Source: a virus
Strand: one strand, 5' to 3'
IMG/VR virus record: IMGVR_UViG_3300008448_000844
Location: 1-20,510 of that record
DNA: 20,510 nt
The notes beneath the pieces are model-generated. The model was given only the letters and a program-made list of their open reading frames with translations. It was not told the DNA's origin and ran no database searches. Numbering within the stretch: position 1 is the stretch's first letter; each line of letters opens with the position of its first letter. The position numbers were made by a program, and so were the translations under genes. Below, one piece after another: positions 1 through 6,374 of this stretch.

Positions 1-27
1 TAGCAGTTCAGCCTGTATGGCAGTCAT
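1..27 (-). CDS. Start of a gene running off the left edge (partial)
   Basis: An ATG at 27-25 opens a reading frame (M T A I Q A E L L) that is still open at the window edge. The only support is its position: it begins exactly 6 nt after the -10 element of a near-consensus sigma70-type promoter (34-62) and there is no Shine-Dalgarno in front of it, the same arrangement as at 6337. Only nine codons are visible, so no function can be suggested. If the arrangement is real the mRNA would be leaderless. Confidence 0.4.
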
Positions 28-33
28 GCTATT

Positions 34-62
34 ATTTTAGCTTCTATAGAGTATTTTGTCAA
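34..62 (-). promoter_or_regulatory. Sigma70-type promoter, near consensus
   Basis: On the minus strand TTGACA (62-57) is followed after exactly 17 nt by TAAAAT (39-34). It overlaps the 3' end and stop codon (39-37) of the preceding structural gene and points off the left edge. The predicted start site falls on the ATG at 27. It has the same -35 hexamer and spacer as the promoters at 6344-6372 and 9237-9265, which makes chance unlikely. Confidence 0.7.
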
Positions 63-825
63 TAGAACCGATAGTCTTAGTATACCTAAACATTAGATAA
101 TTGATATTATCTATATCAGTTATTGTAATTGGCGATGTGCCATTTTCAGATGAGTATGACTCAGTAGTGATTGGGGTGCAGGCATCCCAGCTAGTTGGTG
201 CAGAATTTGACAATGAACCTCTAATTTCTAAATTGCCTGTAAAATTGGTAAAGTATGCTTGTATTGAATGTGTACCATTATTTCCTTTACCATCTCTATT
301 GGTAGATATTGGACCTGAAGTGTAGATATTGTTCTGACCTTGCAAAAATGATAACTCTTCACTAGGAATAAATTTAGAAATAATTCCGTCAACAACTTCT
401 ATTTTTCCCTGTAAATCGCTAGCACCGTCAATATATGTTGGCAATAGTTGAGTATTTGAAACTTGTAAAATACTATACACATACTGACCTGATTTGAAAC
501 TTGTAGGGATATCATTTACGGTTAATGTTAGTTGTGTTTTACCTTTTAAATTAAATGTTTCACCGTCATCTAGCACAGTTAAATTTTTAGAAACAACTTC
601 TTTATTAGTGACATAGTCAAACAGTTTAAATACAAAGGTCTTTGTACTAACATCAATAGGACGTTGATCGCCGTTTAAAAAGTTGAATTGAAGCGTGTTG
701 GTAACGCCTTTTGCTAGTTTTGCATATCCGTGATACATTATATCCACCCCATGTTTGGTAGAATTTTCCAAATCTAAAAAGACCCGGATGGCTGGAGTAT
801 ATAAATAGACTGGTAAATTCAACAT
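37..825 (-). CDS. Conserved virion structural protein of marine T4-like phages
   Basis: A 262-aa protein beginning M-L-N-L-P-V-Y-L-Y. The block around 'AKGVTNTLQFNFLNGDQRP' followed by 'TFVFKLFD' and 'LTVLDDGETFNLKG' is a beta-rich pattern that I recall from structural proteins of cyanophage-type myoviruses, and it resembles N-terminal domains of baseplate or receptor-binding proteins; the exact role is unknown. The frame extends to an ATG at 888, but the start at 825 is preferred: family members begin near this point, a late-type octamer AATAAATA (838-831) lies 5 nt before this ATG, and 888 has no properly spaced Shine-Dalgarno. No Shine-Dalgarno precedes 825 either, which suggests a leaderless late transcript. 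The 5' part of the gene overlaps the promoter of the opposite-strand gene at 858. Confidence 0.75.
   Translation of the reverse strand: MLNLPVYLYTPAIRVFLDLENSTKHGVDIMYHGYAKLAKGVTNTLQFNFLNGDQRPIDVSTKTFVFKLFDYVTNKEVVSKNLTVLDDGETFNLKGKTQLTLTVNDIPTSFKSGQYVYSILQVSNTQLLPTYIDGASDLQGKIEVVDGIISKFIPSEELSFLQGQNNIYTSGPISTNRDGKGNNGTHSIQAYFTNFTGNLEIRGSLSNSAPTSWDACTPITTESYSSENGTSPITITDIDNINYLMFRYTKTIGSIDKILYRS
800..807 (+). promoter_or_regulatory. T4 late promoter octamer TATAAATA
   Basis: A perfect match to the T4 late promoter core TATAAATA on the plus strand, lying inside the 5' coding region of the opposite-strand structural gene. The expected start site is about 813, giving a leader of about 45 nt to the GTG at 858. 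It is the only perfect plus-strand copy I noticed, and it sits in front of the only plus-strand gene. Confidence 0.7.
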
Positions 826-830
826 GCACG

Positions 831-838
831 TATTTATT
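831..838 (-). promoter_or_regulatory. Late-type promoter octamer AATAAATA
   Basis: One mismatch to TATAAATA. It ends 5 nt before the ATG at 825, so the T4-type start site (about 6 nt after the octamer) would coincide with the A of the ATG. Identical spacing is seen at 11921-11928 and 13511-13518. Confidence 0.6.
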
Positions 839-857
839 GTTACAGGAATTCTAGAAG

Positions 858-1235
858 GTGAACGAACTATTGAAAAACAATTTCCCATTCCTAACCTGCA
901 TCAGATGCAATGAGATTGAGATCGTAGGGATCATAATCAATCAAAATGACAGCGTTTTAAGCATCTACGATTTTGGGGCTATACACAACGACACTGAAAA
1001 ACAGCAACTCTTAGATTTAGGGGATCAGTGGTGGTGGGAAAGCAATCGAAAGATCCCAATTAATATTTTCCTAAAAGGCGAAATGGACTTGTTTCGCAGA
1101 TATATCAAAACACTGAACAGCAAGGATATAGAGCTTGTTTTTGGTCCAGTTGTTAATTTAAATGATATATCAGAAAAAAGGGTTAAACGTAAAAGTATTC
1201 AGCTAGTTCGGTCTGTTAAGAAAACCCGTAGCTGA
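858..1235 (+). CDS. Conserved hypothetical protein, only plus-strand gene
   Basis: A 125-aa protein starting at GTG, the only usual start possible in this stretch because an in-frame TAG lies at 852-854; AGGA at 844-847 is a moderate ribosome site. Motifs seen: 'KNNFPFLTCIRCNE' at the N terminus, 'LGDQWWWESNRKIPINIFL' in the centre, and a basic C terminus (KRVKRKSIQLVRSVKKTRS). I recall a family with the same FPFLTCI / WWWESNR / KRxxIQLV signature in marine T4-like phages, without known function. It converges on and overlaps the mini-DnaE gene tail-to-tail by 20 bp, and its 5' end overlaps the region upstream of the structural gene at 825. A perfect late promoter at 800-807 suggests late expression; as an antisense transcript it could also affect the early run ending at 1216. 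Confidence 0.8.
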   Translation: MNELLKNNFPFLTCIRCNEIEIVGIIINQNDSVLSIYDFGAIHNDTEKQQLLDLGDQWWWESNRKIPINIFLKGEMDLFRRYIKTLNSKDIELVFGPVVNLNDISEKRVKRKSIQLVRSVKKTRS

Positions 1236-1803
1236 TACCTTCACAAATTTTGTTCATTTGAACAACAATAGCGTGGGCATACGCAACTGCGTGACTCTTT
1301 TTAAAACTATAAGAATCGTCTGTCTTTTCCCATATTTCATCTTTAATACTATCCCAACCTTTTGTTTCACAAGTTGGAACTAGGTGTTTCTTACCTGGAC
1401 GTAGTATTGCTAAGAACATGGCTAATTGTTCAATGCTACGTGGCTTTAATCGTGCAATTAAATCATGATAACCATTGACGTGGAAGATTAAGTCACAAAA
1501 TTCTTTTTGTTCTAATAAATCCCATAGTGGTTCAATTTTTAGTAAATTTACAATCTCTTCTTCAGATTTTATATCTTTATAGATACCAACATTTAAAAAG
1601 TCTACTTTAAAGTATCCTCTTTTTTCAGCATCATCATAATCTAAACTGGCAAGACCTGTTAATGGATCAGTTGGGACTTGATGCAAGTAGACACCAGTAT
1701 TGTGTTTTTTGATTTCATCATTATCAATTCTTGATGCAGGAATATGCTTTAACAATTTTAAAGCAATGTCTCTATCAAAAAAATCAATATCAATATCAGG
1801 CAA
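1216..1803 (-). CDS. Miniature C-family DNA polymerase (DnaE palm-like)
   Basis: A 195-aa protein collinear with blocks of bacterial DNA polymerase III alpha. Residues 1-8 (MPDIDIDF) match the DnaE 'MPDFDVDF' motif with the two catalytic aspartates (here D3, D5). 'KHNTGVYLHQVP' (33-44) matches the KHAGGVVIAP region. 'GYFKVDFLNVG' (63-73) matches 'GLVKFDFLGL' with the third catalytic aspartate (D68). Residues 104-137, ending 'LAILRPG', match the DnaE region ending 'ALFRPGP'. 'FKKSHAVAYA' (167-176) matches 'FNKSHSAAYA'. The PHP, thumb, beta-binding, OB and tau-binding parts are absent, as is most of the insert between the first blocks. The start is TTG at 1803: a stop at 1828-1830 blocks extension and AGGAG lies 7 nt upstream. 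It overlaps the zinc-finger gene by 8 bp. Homology is well supported by motif order; activity is unknown. Confidence 0.85.
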   Translation of the reverse strand: MPDIDIDFFDRDIALKLLKHIPASRIDNDEIKKHNTGVYLHQVPTDPLTGLASLDYDDAEKRGYFKVDFLNVGIYKDIKSEEEIVNLLKIEPLWDLLEQKEFCDLIFHVNGYHDLIARLKPRSIEQLAMFLAILRPGKKHLVPTCETKGWDSIKDEIWEKTDDSYSFKKSHAVAYAHAIVVQMNKICEGISYGFS

Positions 1804-2476
1804 TGCCAGTCTCCTTACATATTTCTTTTACCAGTGCAATTTCACTAGGATATGTTTTAAATCTTTTTACCCAATAGGATGGATCAATAATAGTTGCCAC
1901 AATATCTAATTGTTCGTCATTAAATTTTGACAACATATCAGTTCCGCTTTTACAATTTAAAAGTAACCACGGACTAATGAGTCCATCTGCAATTTGTCTA
2001 ACTGCACGATTAATATTAACATAGTTGAAATAGTGTGTAAAATCTGCTTGATTTTCGTCTGCCCATTCCATCATAGTTGACAATGATCTCTGTATGGCAG
2101 CATCAGCTGGTTCTGTTTTTATTATTTCGGATAGATAGGTATAGTAGAGTTCATCGCGGCACCAATGATCGAGCTTAACTCCGGATTTGATAACATAATC
2201 CACAAACTTGTCAGGGTAGATAGGATTAACATTATTGACAAAAGAACCAAACTTAACGAAGGCGTTATAGTAAGGGCTTTTACAAAATTCTTCATACGTT
2301 TTATCTTTTTTAGCATTTTGTGTCAATCTGTAAAATCTATTATATGTCATAAAGCCTGCTTGCACACGCTTCTCATCTTTTTGTAGAGCTCTACGCTTAT
2401 TCTCACACATGTGGGCAACTAAAGTAGCTTCTTTAGTATAGCCTTTACCACAGTGAACACAAGTGTAATTACTCAT
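1796..2476 (-). CDS. Zinc-finger protein conserved in T4-like phages
   Basis: A 226-aa protein with an N-terminal zinc-finger-like motif: C6-x2-C9 and H22-x1-C24 within 'YTCVHCGKGY...VAHMC', followed by a basic helix (ENKRRALQKDEKR). The rest is a globular domain with 'YEEFCKSPYYNAFVKFG' and 'DHWCRDELY', blocks I recall as conserved in marine T4-like phages, function unknown. The frame runs upstream to an ATG at 2533, but the ATG at 2476 is preferred because it places the finger at the N terminus, has a purine-rich ribosome site, and overlaps the previous gene by only 8 bp. It sits in the uvsW unit, directly before the mini-DnaE with which it overlaps, so a nucleic-acid-binding partner role in replication or transcription is a reasonable inference but not shown. 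Confidence 0.8.
   Translation of the reverse strand: MSNYTCVHCGKGYTKEATLVAHMCENKRRALQKDEKRVQAGFMTYNRFYRLTQNAKKDKTYEEFCKSPYYNAFVKFGSFVNNVNPIYPDKFVDYVIKSGVKLDHWCRDELYYTYLSEIIKTEPADAAIQRSLSTMMEWADENQADFTHYFNYVNINRAVRQIADGLISPWLLLNCKSGTDMLSKFNDEQLDIVATIIDPSYWVKRFKTYPSEIALVKEICKETGIA
1811..1815 (-). promoter_or_regulatory. Shine-Dalgarno deciding a TTG start
   Basis: AGGAG on the minus strand, part of a longer AAGGAG, with 7 nt to the TTG at 1803. It lies inside the end of the zinc-finger gene. It fixes the start of the mini-DnaE directly at its catalytic PDxDxDF motif. Confidence 0.75.
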
Positions 2477-2924
2477 ATTCTTTTCTTTGCTTCTTGTCGA
2501 ACCCCAACTGGTCAAATAAACTTTCGATGTCATTTTTATCCATTAAACTTGCTTGTAACTTAACGTCACTCATCTTCATAGCTGGGTTAAGTTCGGCAAT
2601 TAATTTTTCAATTTTAACTGCTTTCTCTTTTTTACCTGCGGCTAGATACGGGTGATATGCTTTTGCACCTGTACCACAACCTGCAAATAATTTCCAAAGT
2701 AGACCTTTGTGATCTTTACTCAATGACCAATGATTCTTATTCACAAGTTCATTGGTCATTTCTACAAACCATTCTTGTACATCTCTGTCACCTTGTACAT
2801 TACTAACATAGCGCATCAAAATATACGGACTAAAAGATTTACGTTCTTCATCAGTCCAATTATTAAATGCGTCTTTATCACGCATATCTACACCATTTAA
2901 TTCTTTCTTAATATCAAGTGCCAT
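2469..2924 (-). CDS. Conserved phage protein, possible clamp-loader small-subunit type
   Basis: A 151-aa helical, charged protein. Visible landmarks are 'FSPYILMRYVSN' near residue 31, 'NKNHWSLSKDHKGLLWKLFAGCG' in the middle, and a C terminus 'DIESLFDQLGFDKKQRKEYE'. The F-x-P-[FY]-I-x-x-R-x-[LV]-S block early in a small helical protein is reminiscent of T4-type gp62 clamp-loader subunits of marine phages, but the similarity is weak and I cannot confirm it, so no symbol is given. It overlaps its upstream neighbour by 11 bp and its downstream neighbour by 8 bp, so it is almost certainly translated as part of the uvsW run. Confidence 0.7.
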   Translation of the reverse strand: MALDIKKELNGVDMRDKDAFNNWTDEERKSFSPYILMRYVSNVQGDRDVQEWFVEMTNELVNKNHWSLSKDHKGLLWKLFAGCGTGAKAYHPYLAAGKKEKAVKIEKLIAELNPAMKMSDVKLQASLMDKNDIESLFDQLGFDKKQRKEYE

Positions 2925-3207
2925 GGTCTTTACTCAAGTTATATATTAGTATACATTGATCTAGTGCATGACGCAATGCCTCATTTGTTTGGGCTTCTCT
3001 TCGAATTTCTCCCCAAAGTTTACTTTCCATTATGTGACTGTGCAATGATCTTCCATCACCAGTTCTAGGATCAAAGTTTGGATCCTCTGGATCGTAGTCC
3101 CAACCAACAACTGTGCGTGTGCTAGGATCTGCACCAAATTCTCTAGAATACACAACGTTGTCGTGACGTTCGTATATTAATTTTGTGCCTGGTTTAAGTT
3201 GTCCCAT
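2914..3207 (-). CDS. Conserved hypothetical protein, 97 aa
   Basis: A small protein starting M-G-Q-L-K-P-G-T with 'IYERHDNVVYSREFGADPSTR' then 'VGWDYDPEDP', and a C-terminal helix 'LWGEIRREAQTNEALRHAL'. I recall similar small proteins in marine T4-like phages, always without function. There are no membrane segments or signal peptide. It starts 4 nt after the preceding gene ends (3212) and overlaps the next by 11 bp, so it belongs to the uvsW transcription unit. Confidence 0.75.
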   Translation of the reverse strand: MGQLKPGTKLIYERHDNVVYSREFGADPSTRTVVGWDYDPEDPNFDPRTGDGRSLHSHIMESKLWGEIRREAQTNEALRHALDQCILIYNLSKDHGT

Positions 3208-3211
3208 AATA

Positions 3212-3718
3212 TCACCAACATTTAGAATAATCTAATATCTCACTTTGACGACTGACTTCTTTAACAAAGTAAGCACATACTGGATTTTCTCCGGCATGTA
3301 ATGGAGTTGCCAATAATTGTCCAATACGCATTTTTGGAAAATACCATTTGACATCTTGATAAACATTGACAATGTCTACAGGATAAAATTCTGGTTTGAA
3401 ACTACTAAGTGGATTGAAAGTAAAAGCACTAAATCCCCTGTCATTCAAACTAGTAAGTGGTAGCACTTCCATTTCACCAGTACTTTCTGGATCGCCAACT
3501 ACCATGCACCAATCCAGTGGCATCTGAATTTGCCAAGGGCCAATTTGCAATACTGCCGCAGGACATGTAAATGATTCTAAAAAAATCAATGGTTGAAAAA
3601 AGTAATCTGGATTTTGATTGTCGCTGTTATCTAGTACAGCAAATCTACAGTCCTCGTCTACTTCTTCTGGTAGATCATTCAAATAGAATGTCTCATCTTT
3701 GAGTGTTAAAATTTGCAT
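3212..3718 (-). CDS. Conserved hypothetical protein, 168 aa, translationally coupled to uvsW
   Basis: The protein starts M-Q-I-L-T-L-K-D-E. It is acidic at the N terminus and beta-rich later ('AAVLQIGPWQIQMPLDWCMV', 'DVKWYFPKMRIGQLLATPL', 'CAYFVKEVSRQSEILDY'). I recognise it as a protein conserved next to recombination genes in marine T4-like phages, but not its function. The ATG shares one base with the uvsW stop (TAATG, bases 3720-3716), so translation is probably coupled to UvsW. No catalytic motif could be identified. Confidence 0.75.
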   Translation of the reverse strand: MQILTLKDETFYLNDLPEEVDEDCRFAVLDNSDNQNPDYFFQPLIFLESFTCPAAVLQIGPWQIQMPLDWCMVVGDPESTGEMEVLPLTSLNDRGFSAFTFNPLSSFKPEFYPVDIVNVYQDVKWYFPKMRIGQLLATPLHAGENPVCAYFVKEVSRQSEILDYSKCW

Positions 3719-5175
3719 TAATATTTCACCTTATCTATTGTAAATGGGTACTTTGCTTCTTTGTAGAATTTTTTACGTTCTGTTAAATGTCTTTTAGCGT
3801 ATTTGGTACTAGCAGTTATATCCCAAATTTGGACGAAGTCTTTGTCTTCCGCTTTTCTAATACCACGTCCAATAGATTGGATAACGCGGACAAAGCTCTT
3901 TCCGGGTTCAATAAGAACCAAATTAAAGATCCTAGGAATATTAAGGCCCACAGCGGCCACACCATAAGTCGCCACAATAATCTTATCATCACTTGTACGT
4001 ACTTCATCATATTCTGTTTTCCTGTCTTTTGTCTTTACAGTGCCATTAACAAAAACACTGTTCGGCAAATTTTCTGTTAAAAACTTTCCACACTCAATTC
4101 TATCAACTAGAACAAGCGTATTACCTGATTCGTTAATGCCAGCTATCATACCAGCAATATGTGCCAGTCTATCCTTGTCAGTTACTAGATATTTTAATTC
4201 TTCTGCGTAACCGCCAAACTCTTTCCATTCTTGTGTTTGGATAACATTAACATGACAATTAGCAAGATGGCCTGCCTCTTGTAGTTCATGTGCCGCAATT
4301 CCACCAACAACTGGTCCTAAACTTGCAACAATGCCCTCAAGTTCATAATGTGCCTTTGGTACTGTGCCTGTTAATCCCCAACGTATTGGACAATGTGCAA
4401 ATGCTCCTGTTAATAAATTTTTTAATACATCTGCTTTAGCCATATGTACTTCGTCAACAATAACACAAACAACGCCTTCAATAAACTCTAACAAGCTCAT
4501 TGCATCGTCTATTTCTTTACCCTTCTTTTCAAGGATATTAAGTGACTGCCAAGTGCAAATTGTGTGTGTCTTGTCTAAGTCTTTACGGTCACCATAATAC
4601 ACACCAACATCTAAACCAACGTTACGATAATCTTCTTCTGTTTGTTCTACAAGTCCTTTGTTTGGTACAATAACAAGTGTACGACCATATTTCTCACACA
4701 TATGACTCATTGTCGCAGTCATAATAGTTTTACCAGCACCAGTCGCAAGTTCCTGTATACTTTGAGGATTTTCAAAGAAACGATTAATTGCATCAGGCTG
4801 GTAATCACGCAACATAATGGGCTCGCCTTCTTTGACGTGTCCCTTAGGCCAAGTTTTACCTTTATCAGACCAATAAGATTCAGTTACTTTTTCAAACTCT
4901 AATTTAATTGGTTTACGTAAGTCTACTAAATCAATATCATATTTGTCTTGCTCAATAATTGGCAAAACTCTGTCTAGCATACTTAGATAAGTTGTACCAC
5001 CTAATCCAAAGAAGCTAACTGTCCCGTCCCAACGTCCTAATTTAAACGCAGGCATATGGCGTGCATACGGCAACTCGTACTTAAACTTAGACACTAATTT
5101 TTTTCTTGTGTCCAAGTCCAAGCCTTCAATTTTTACATTGACTTCATCTTTTAAAATTATTTTACAAGTTGACAA
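3718..5175 (-). CDS. uvsW: UvsW-type DNA/RNA helicase (superfamily 2)
   Basis: About 485 aa, close to T4 UvsW (503). After a short N-terminal substrate-binding domain ('AFKLGRWDGTVSFF', the counterpart of T4 'RFRYGNWDGRIRLL') come the SF2 motifs: 'MLRDYQ', Walker A 'ATGAGKT' (residues about 144-150), 'VDEVHMAK' (DExH, about 240), 'WGLTGT', and motif VI 'QSIGRGIRK'. In T4, UvsW unwinds branched recombination intermediates and R-loops, and it drives the switch away from origin-dependent replication. The frame is open to an ATG at 5265, but this would overlap the previous gene by 104 bp and prepend a hydrophobic stretch absent from the family. The preferred start is TTG at 5175, with AGAGG 6 nt upstream and a 14-bp overlap. 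Confidence 0.93.
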   Translation of the reverse strand: MSTCKIILKDEVNVKIEGLDLDTRKKLVSKFKYELPYARHMPAFKLGRWDGTVSFFGLGGTTYLSMLDRVLPIIEQDKYDIDLVDLRKPIKLEFEKVTESYWSDKGKTWPKGHVKEGEPIMLRDYQPDAINRFFENPQSIQELATGAGKTIMTATMSHMCEKYGRTLVIVPNKGLVEQTEEDYRNVGLDVGVYYGDRKDLDKTHTICTWQSLNILEKKGKEIDDAMSLLEFIEGVVCVIVDEVHMAKADVLKNLLTGAFAHCPIRWGLTGTVPKAHYELEGIVASLGPVVGGIAAHELQEAGHLANCHVNVIQTQEWKEFGGYAEELKYLVTDKDRLAHIAGMIAGINESGNTLVLVDRIECGKFLTENLPNSVFVNGTVKTKDRKTEYDEVRTSDDKIIVATYGVAAVGLNIPRIFNLVLIEPGKSFVRVIQSIGRGIRKAEDKDFVQIWDITASTKYAKRHLTERKKFYKEAKYPFTIDKVKY

Positions 5176-6337
5176 TGTCTGCCTCTGCTGATTTATGTTC
5201 GTTGTACTGCAAAGAAAAAATAGAATTTTTAACGGTATTGATAATACTGTAATGAGATGTAACATATCTGTTTACAAACAAACAGACATCAATATTGTGG
5301 TGATTTTTTAATAAACTTTTTGGAAATTTATTGCTCAAAAATACCCAATTGGGAGCAGAAGACGCTTCTTTATTCAAACCAAAGTCTTTAATCACTTTAT
5401 TAAAAGTGACGCCGTCCTCTTCATTTTTTCTTCTAAAAAATACGCCTATTTGATCTAAGCTAACTCCAACATTGATTAGATCACTAACCCATTCATTTAA
5501 AGTATCTGCACTAATATTTTCGTCAACAAATACAGCAGTATTCACGTTCATTTCTTTAATTAAAGAAAGAACTTCTGTCCTAGAGTGCTTTGCTTTGTCA
5601 ATAAAGAATTTTTGATTATGACTTTGTTCGTATATTTTGTACAAAGAATTTAATTTGATTAGTTCTGATATTTCATCAGCAACATTGTCTGCATAAATGT
5701 GAACACCTAATTTAGTACTTTCAATTAATGCTGATTTTAAATCGTTTGTTTCAAAATCACTCTTAATATTTTTAAATTTATAACTATCGTTTTCTTTTAT
5801 TAATGTTGGCACAAAATTTTCAAATTCATCTTTGATTTGATTATATTTGTCAATATAGTTTTTGATTTCGTCATCAATAACAAAACTATCAGACAAATTG
5901 TCTAATATAAAGGCCAAACTGACTTCGTTTAGATCCAGTGTCCAGTTTTTATTATCAGGATCCCATTCAGCTCTGGTGAGCTTTTCTTTAGTATTAAGTG
6001 TTCTAAACAATGTTAACAAATTTTGATCAAAGGGAAACTTAATAATAAATCTTTTAGAAATTGGATCTAATGTAACAGATTTTGTGTTATCAATAGTTCT
6101 TAAATTAAATTTATAAACTGGAGTCTCTAACATATTTTCTATGTCAGTGACGCCAATTTTTTTAAATTGATTTCGATATTTTTTGACAAGTCGTAAAGCA
6201 ATATCGGCCTGTTTATGCGTAAATGCTTTACCATTGAAAATTTGGTTAGCTAGACTTTGAGATATTTTTTCATCAAAGTTACTGACGTGTATACGTCCTA
6301 AACCAAACTGTTCGACTAAATCTTCAATATATTTCAT
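5162..6337 (-). CDS. HARP-like domain protein next to uvsW, motor-less helicase relative?
   Basis: A 391-aa protein with three regions. Residues about 20-60 ('SLANQIFNGKAFTHKQADIA...VKKY') resemble the short N-terminal helix region found in front of some phage SF2 helicases. Residues about 88-148 ('KRFIIKFPFDQ', then 'AEWDPDNKNWTLDL') have the pattern of the HARP/SMARCAL1 DNA-annealing domain, in which a pair of tryptophans frames a WxxxxKxW motif. The C-terminal part contains 'TAVFVDENISADTLNEWVSDL' and 'PNWVFLSNKFPKSLLKN', with a RecA-like alternation of strands and helices, but no Walker A or DExx motif is visible anywhere. It heads a seven-gene unit under a consensus promoter, with the ATG 6 nt after the -10 and no Shine-Dalgarno. 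The domain call is an inference from pattern; it may equally be a family of its own. Confidence 0.75.
   Translation of the reverse strand: MKYIEDLVEQFGLGRIHVSNFDEKISQSLANQIFNGKAFTHKQADIALRLVKKYRNQFKKIGVTDIENMLETPVYKFNLRTIDNTKSVTLDPISKRFIIKFPFDQNLLTLFRTLNTKEKLTRAEWDPDNKNWTLDLNEVSLAFILDNLSDSFVIDDEIKNYIDKYNQIKDEFENFVPTLIKENDSYKFKNIKSDFETNDLKSALIESTKLGVHIYADNVADEISELIKLNSLYKIYEQSHNQKFFIDKAKHSRTEVLSLIKEMNVNTAVFVDENISADTLNEWVSDLINVGVSLDQIGVFFRRKNEEDGVTFNKVIKDFGLNKEASSAPNWVFLSNKFPKSLLKNHHNIDVCLFVNRYVTSHYSIINTVKNSIFSLQYNEHKSAEADIVNL
5182..5186 (-). promoter_or_regulatory. Shine-Dalgarno supporting the TTG start of uvsW
   Basis: AGAGG on the minus strand, 6 nt before the TTG at 5175, inside the last codons of the upstream gene. 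It is the reason for choosing TTG rather than the distant ATG at 5265. Confidence 0.55.
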
Positions 6338-6343
6338 ACTAAT

Positions 6344-6372
6344 ATTATAGTTGATATTGAAGCGTTTGTCAA
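6344..6372 (-). promoter_or_regulatory. Perfect consensus sigma70-type promoter
   Basis: On the minus strand TTGACA (6372-6367), exactly 17 nt, TATAAT (6349-6344): a full consensus match. It lies in the 37-nt gap after uvsY. The predicted start site, 7 nt after the -10, is the A of the ATG at 6337, so the transcript of the HARP-like gene would have no leader. It probably serves early or middle expression by host RNA polymerase of the run from 6337 to 1216. Confidence 0.88.
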
Positions 6373-6374
6373 TA

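Noticed and set aside
826-888. Longer version of the left structural gene starting at ATG 888
   Set aside because: No properly spaced Shine-Dalgarno, extra residues unlike the family start, and the late octamer with fixed 5-nt spacing supports 825.
824-913. A 29-codon plus-strand frame from ATG 824 (MHVFIVTGILEGERT...)
   Set aside because: It follows the late promoter start site and looks protein-like, but it overlaps the better-supported GTG gene at 858, is short, and has no family support. At most a leader peptide.
2122-2316. Minus-strand 64-aa hydrophobic frame inside the zinc-finger gene
   Set aside because: Overlaps a conserved gene in another frame, with no ribosome site; membrane-like composition is a frame artefact.
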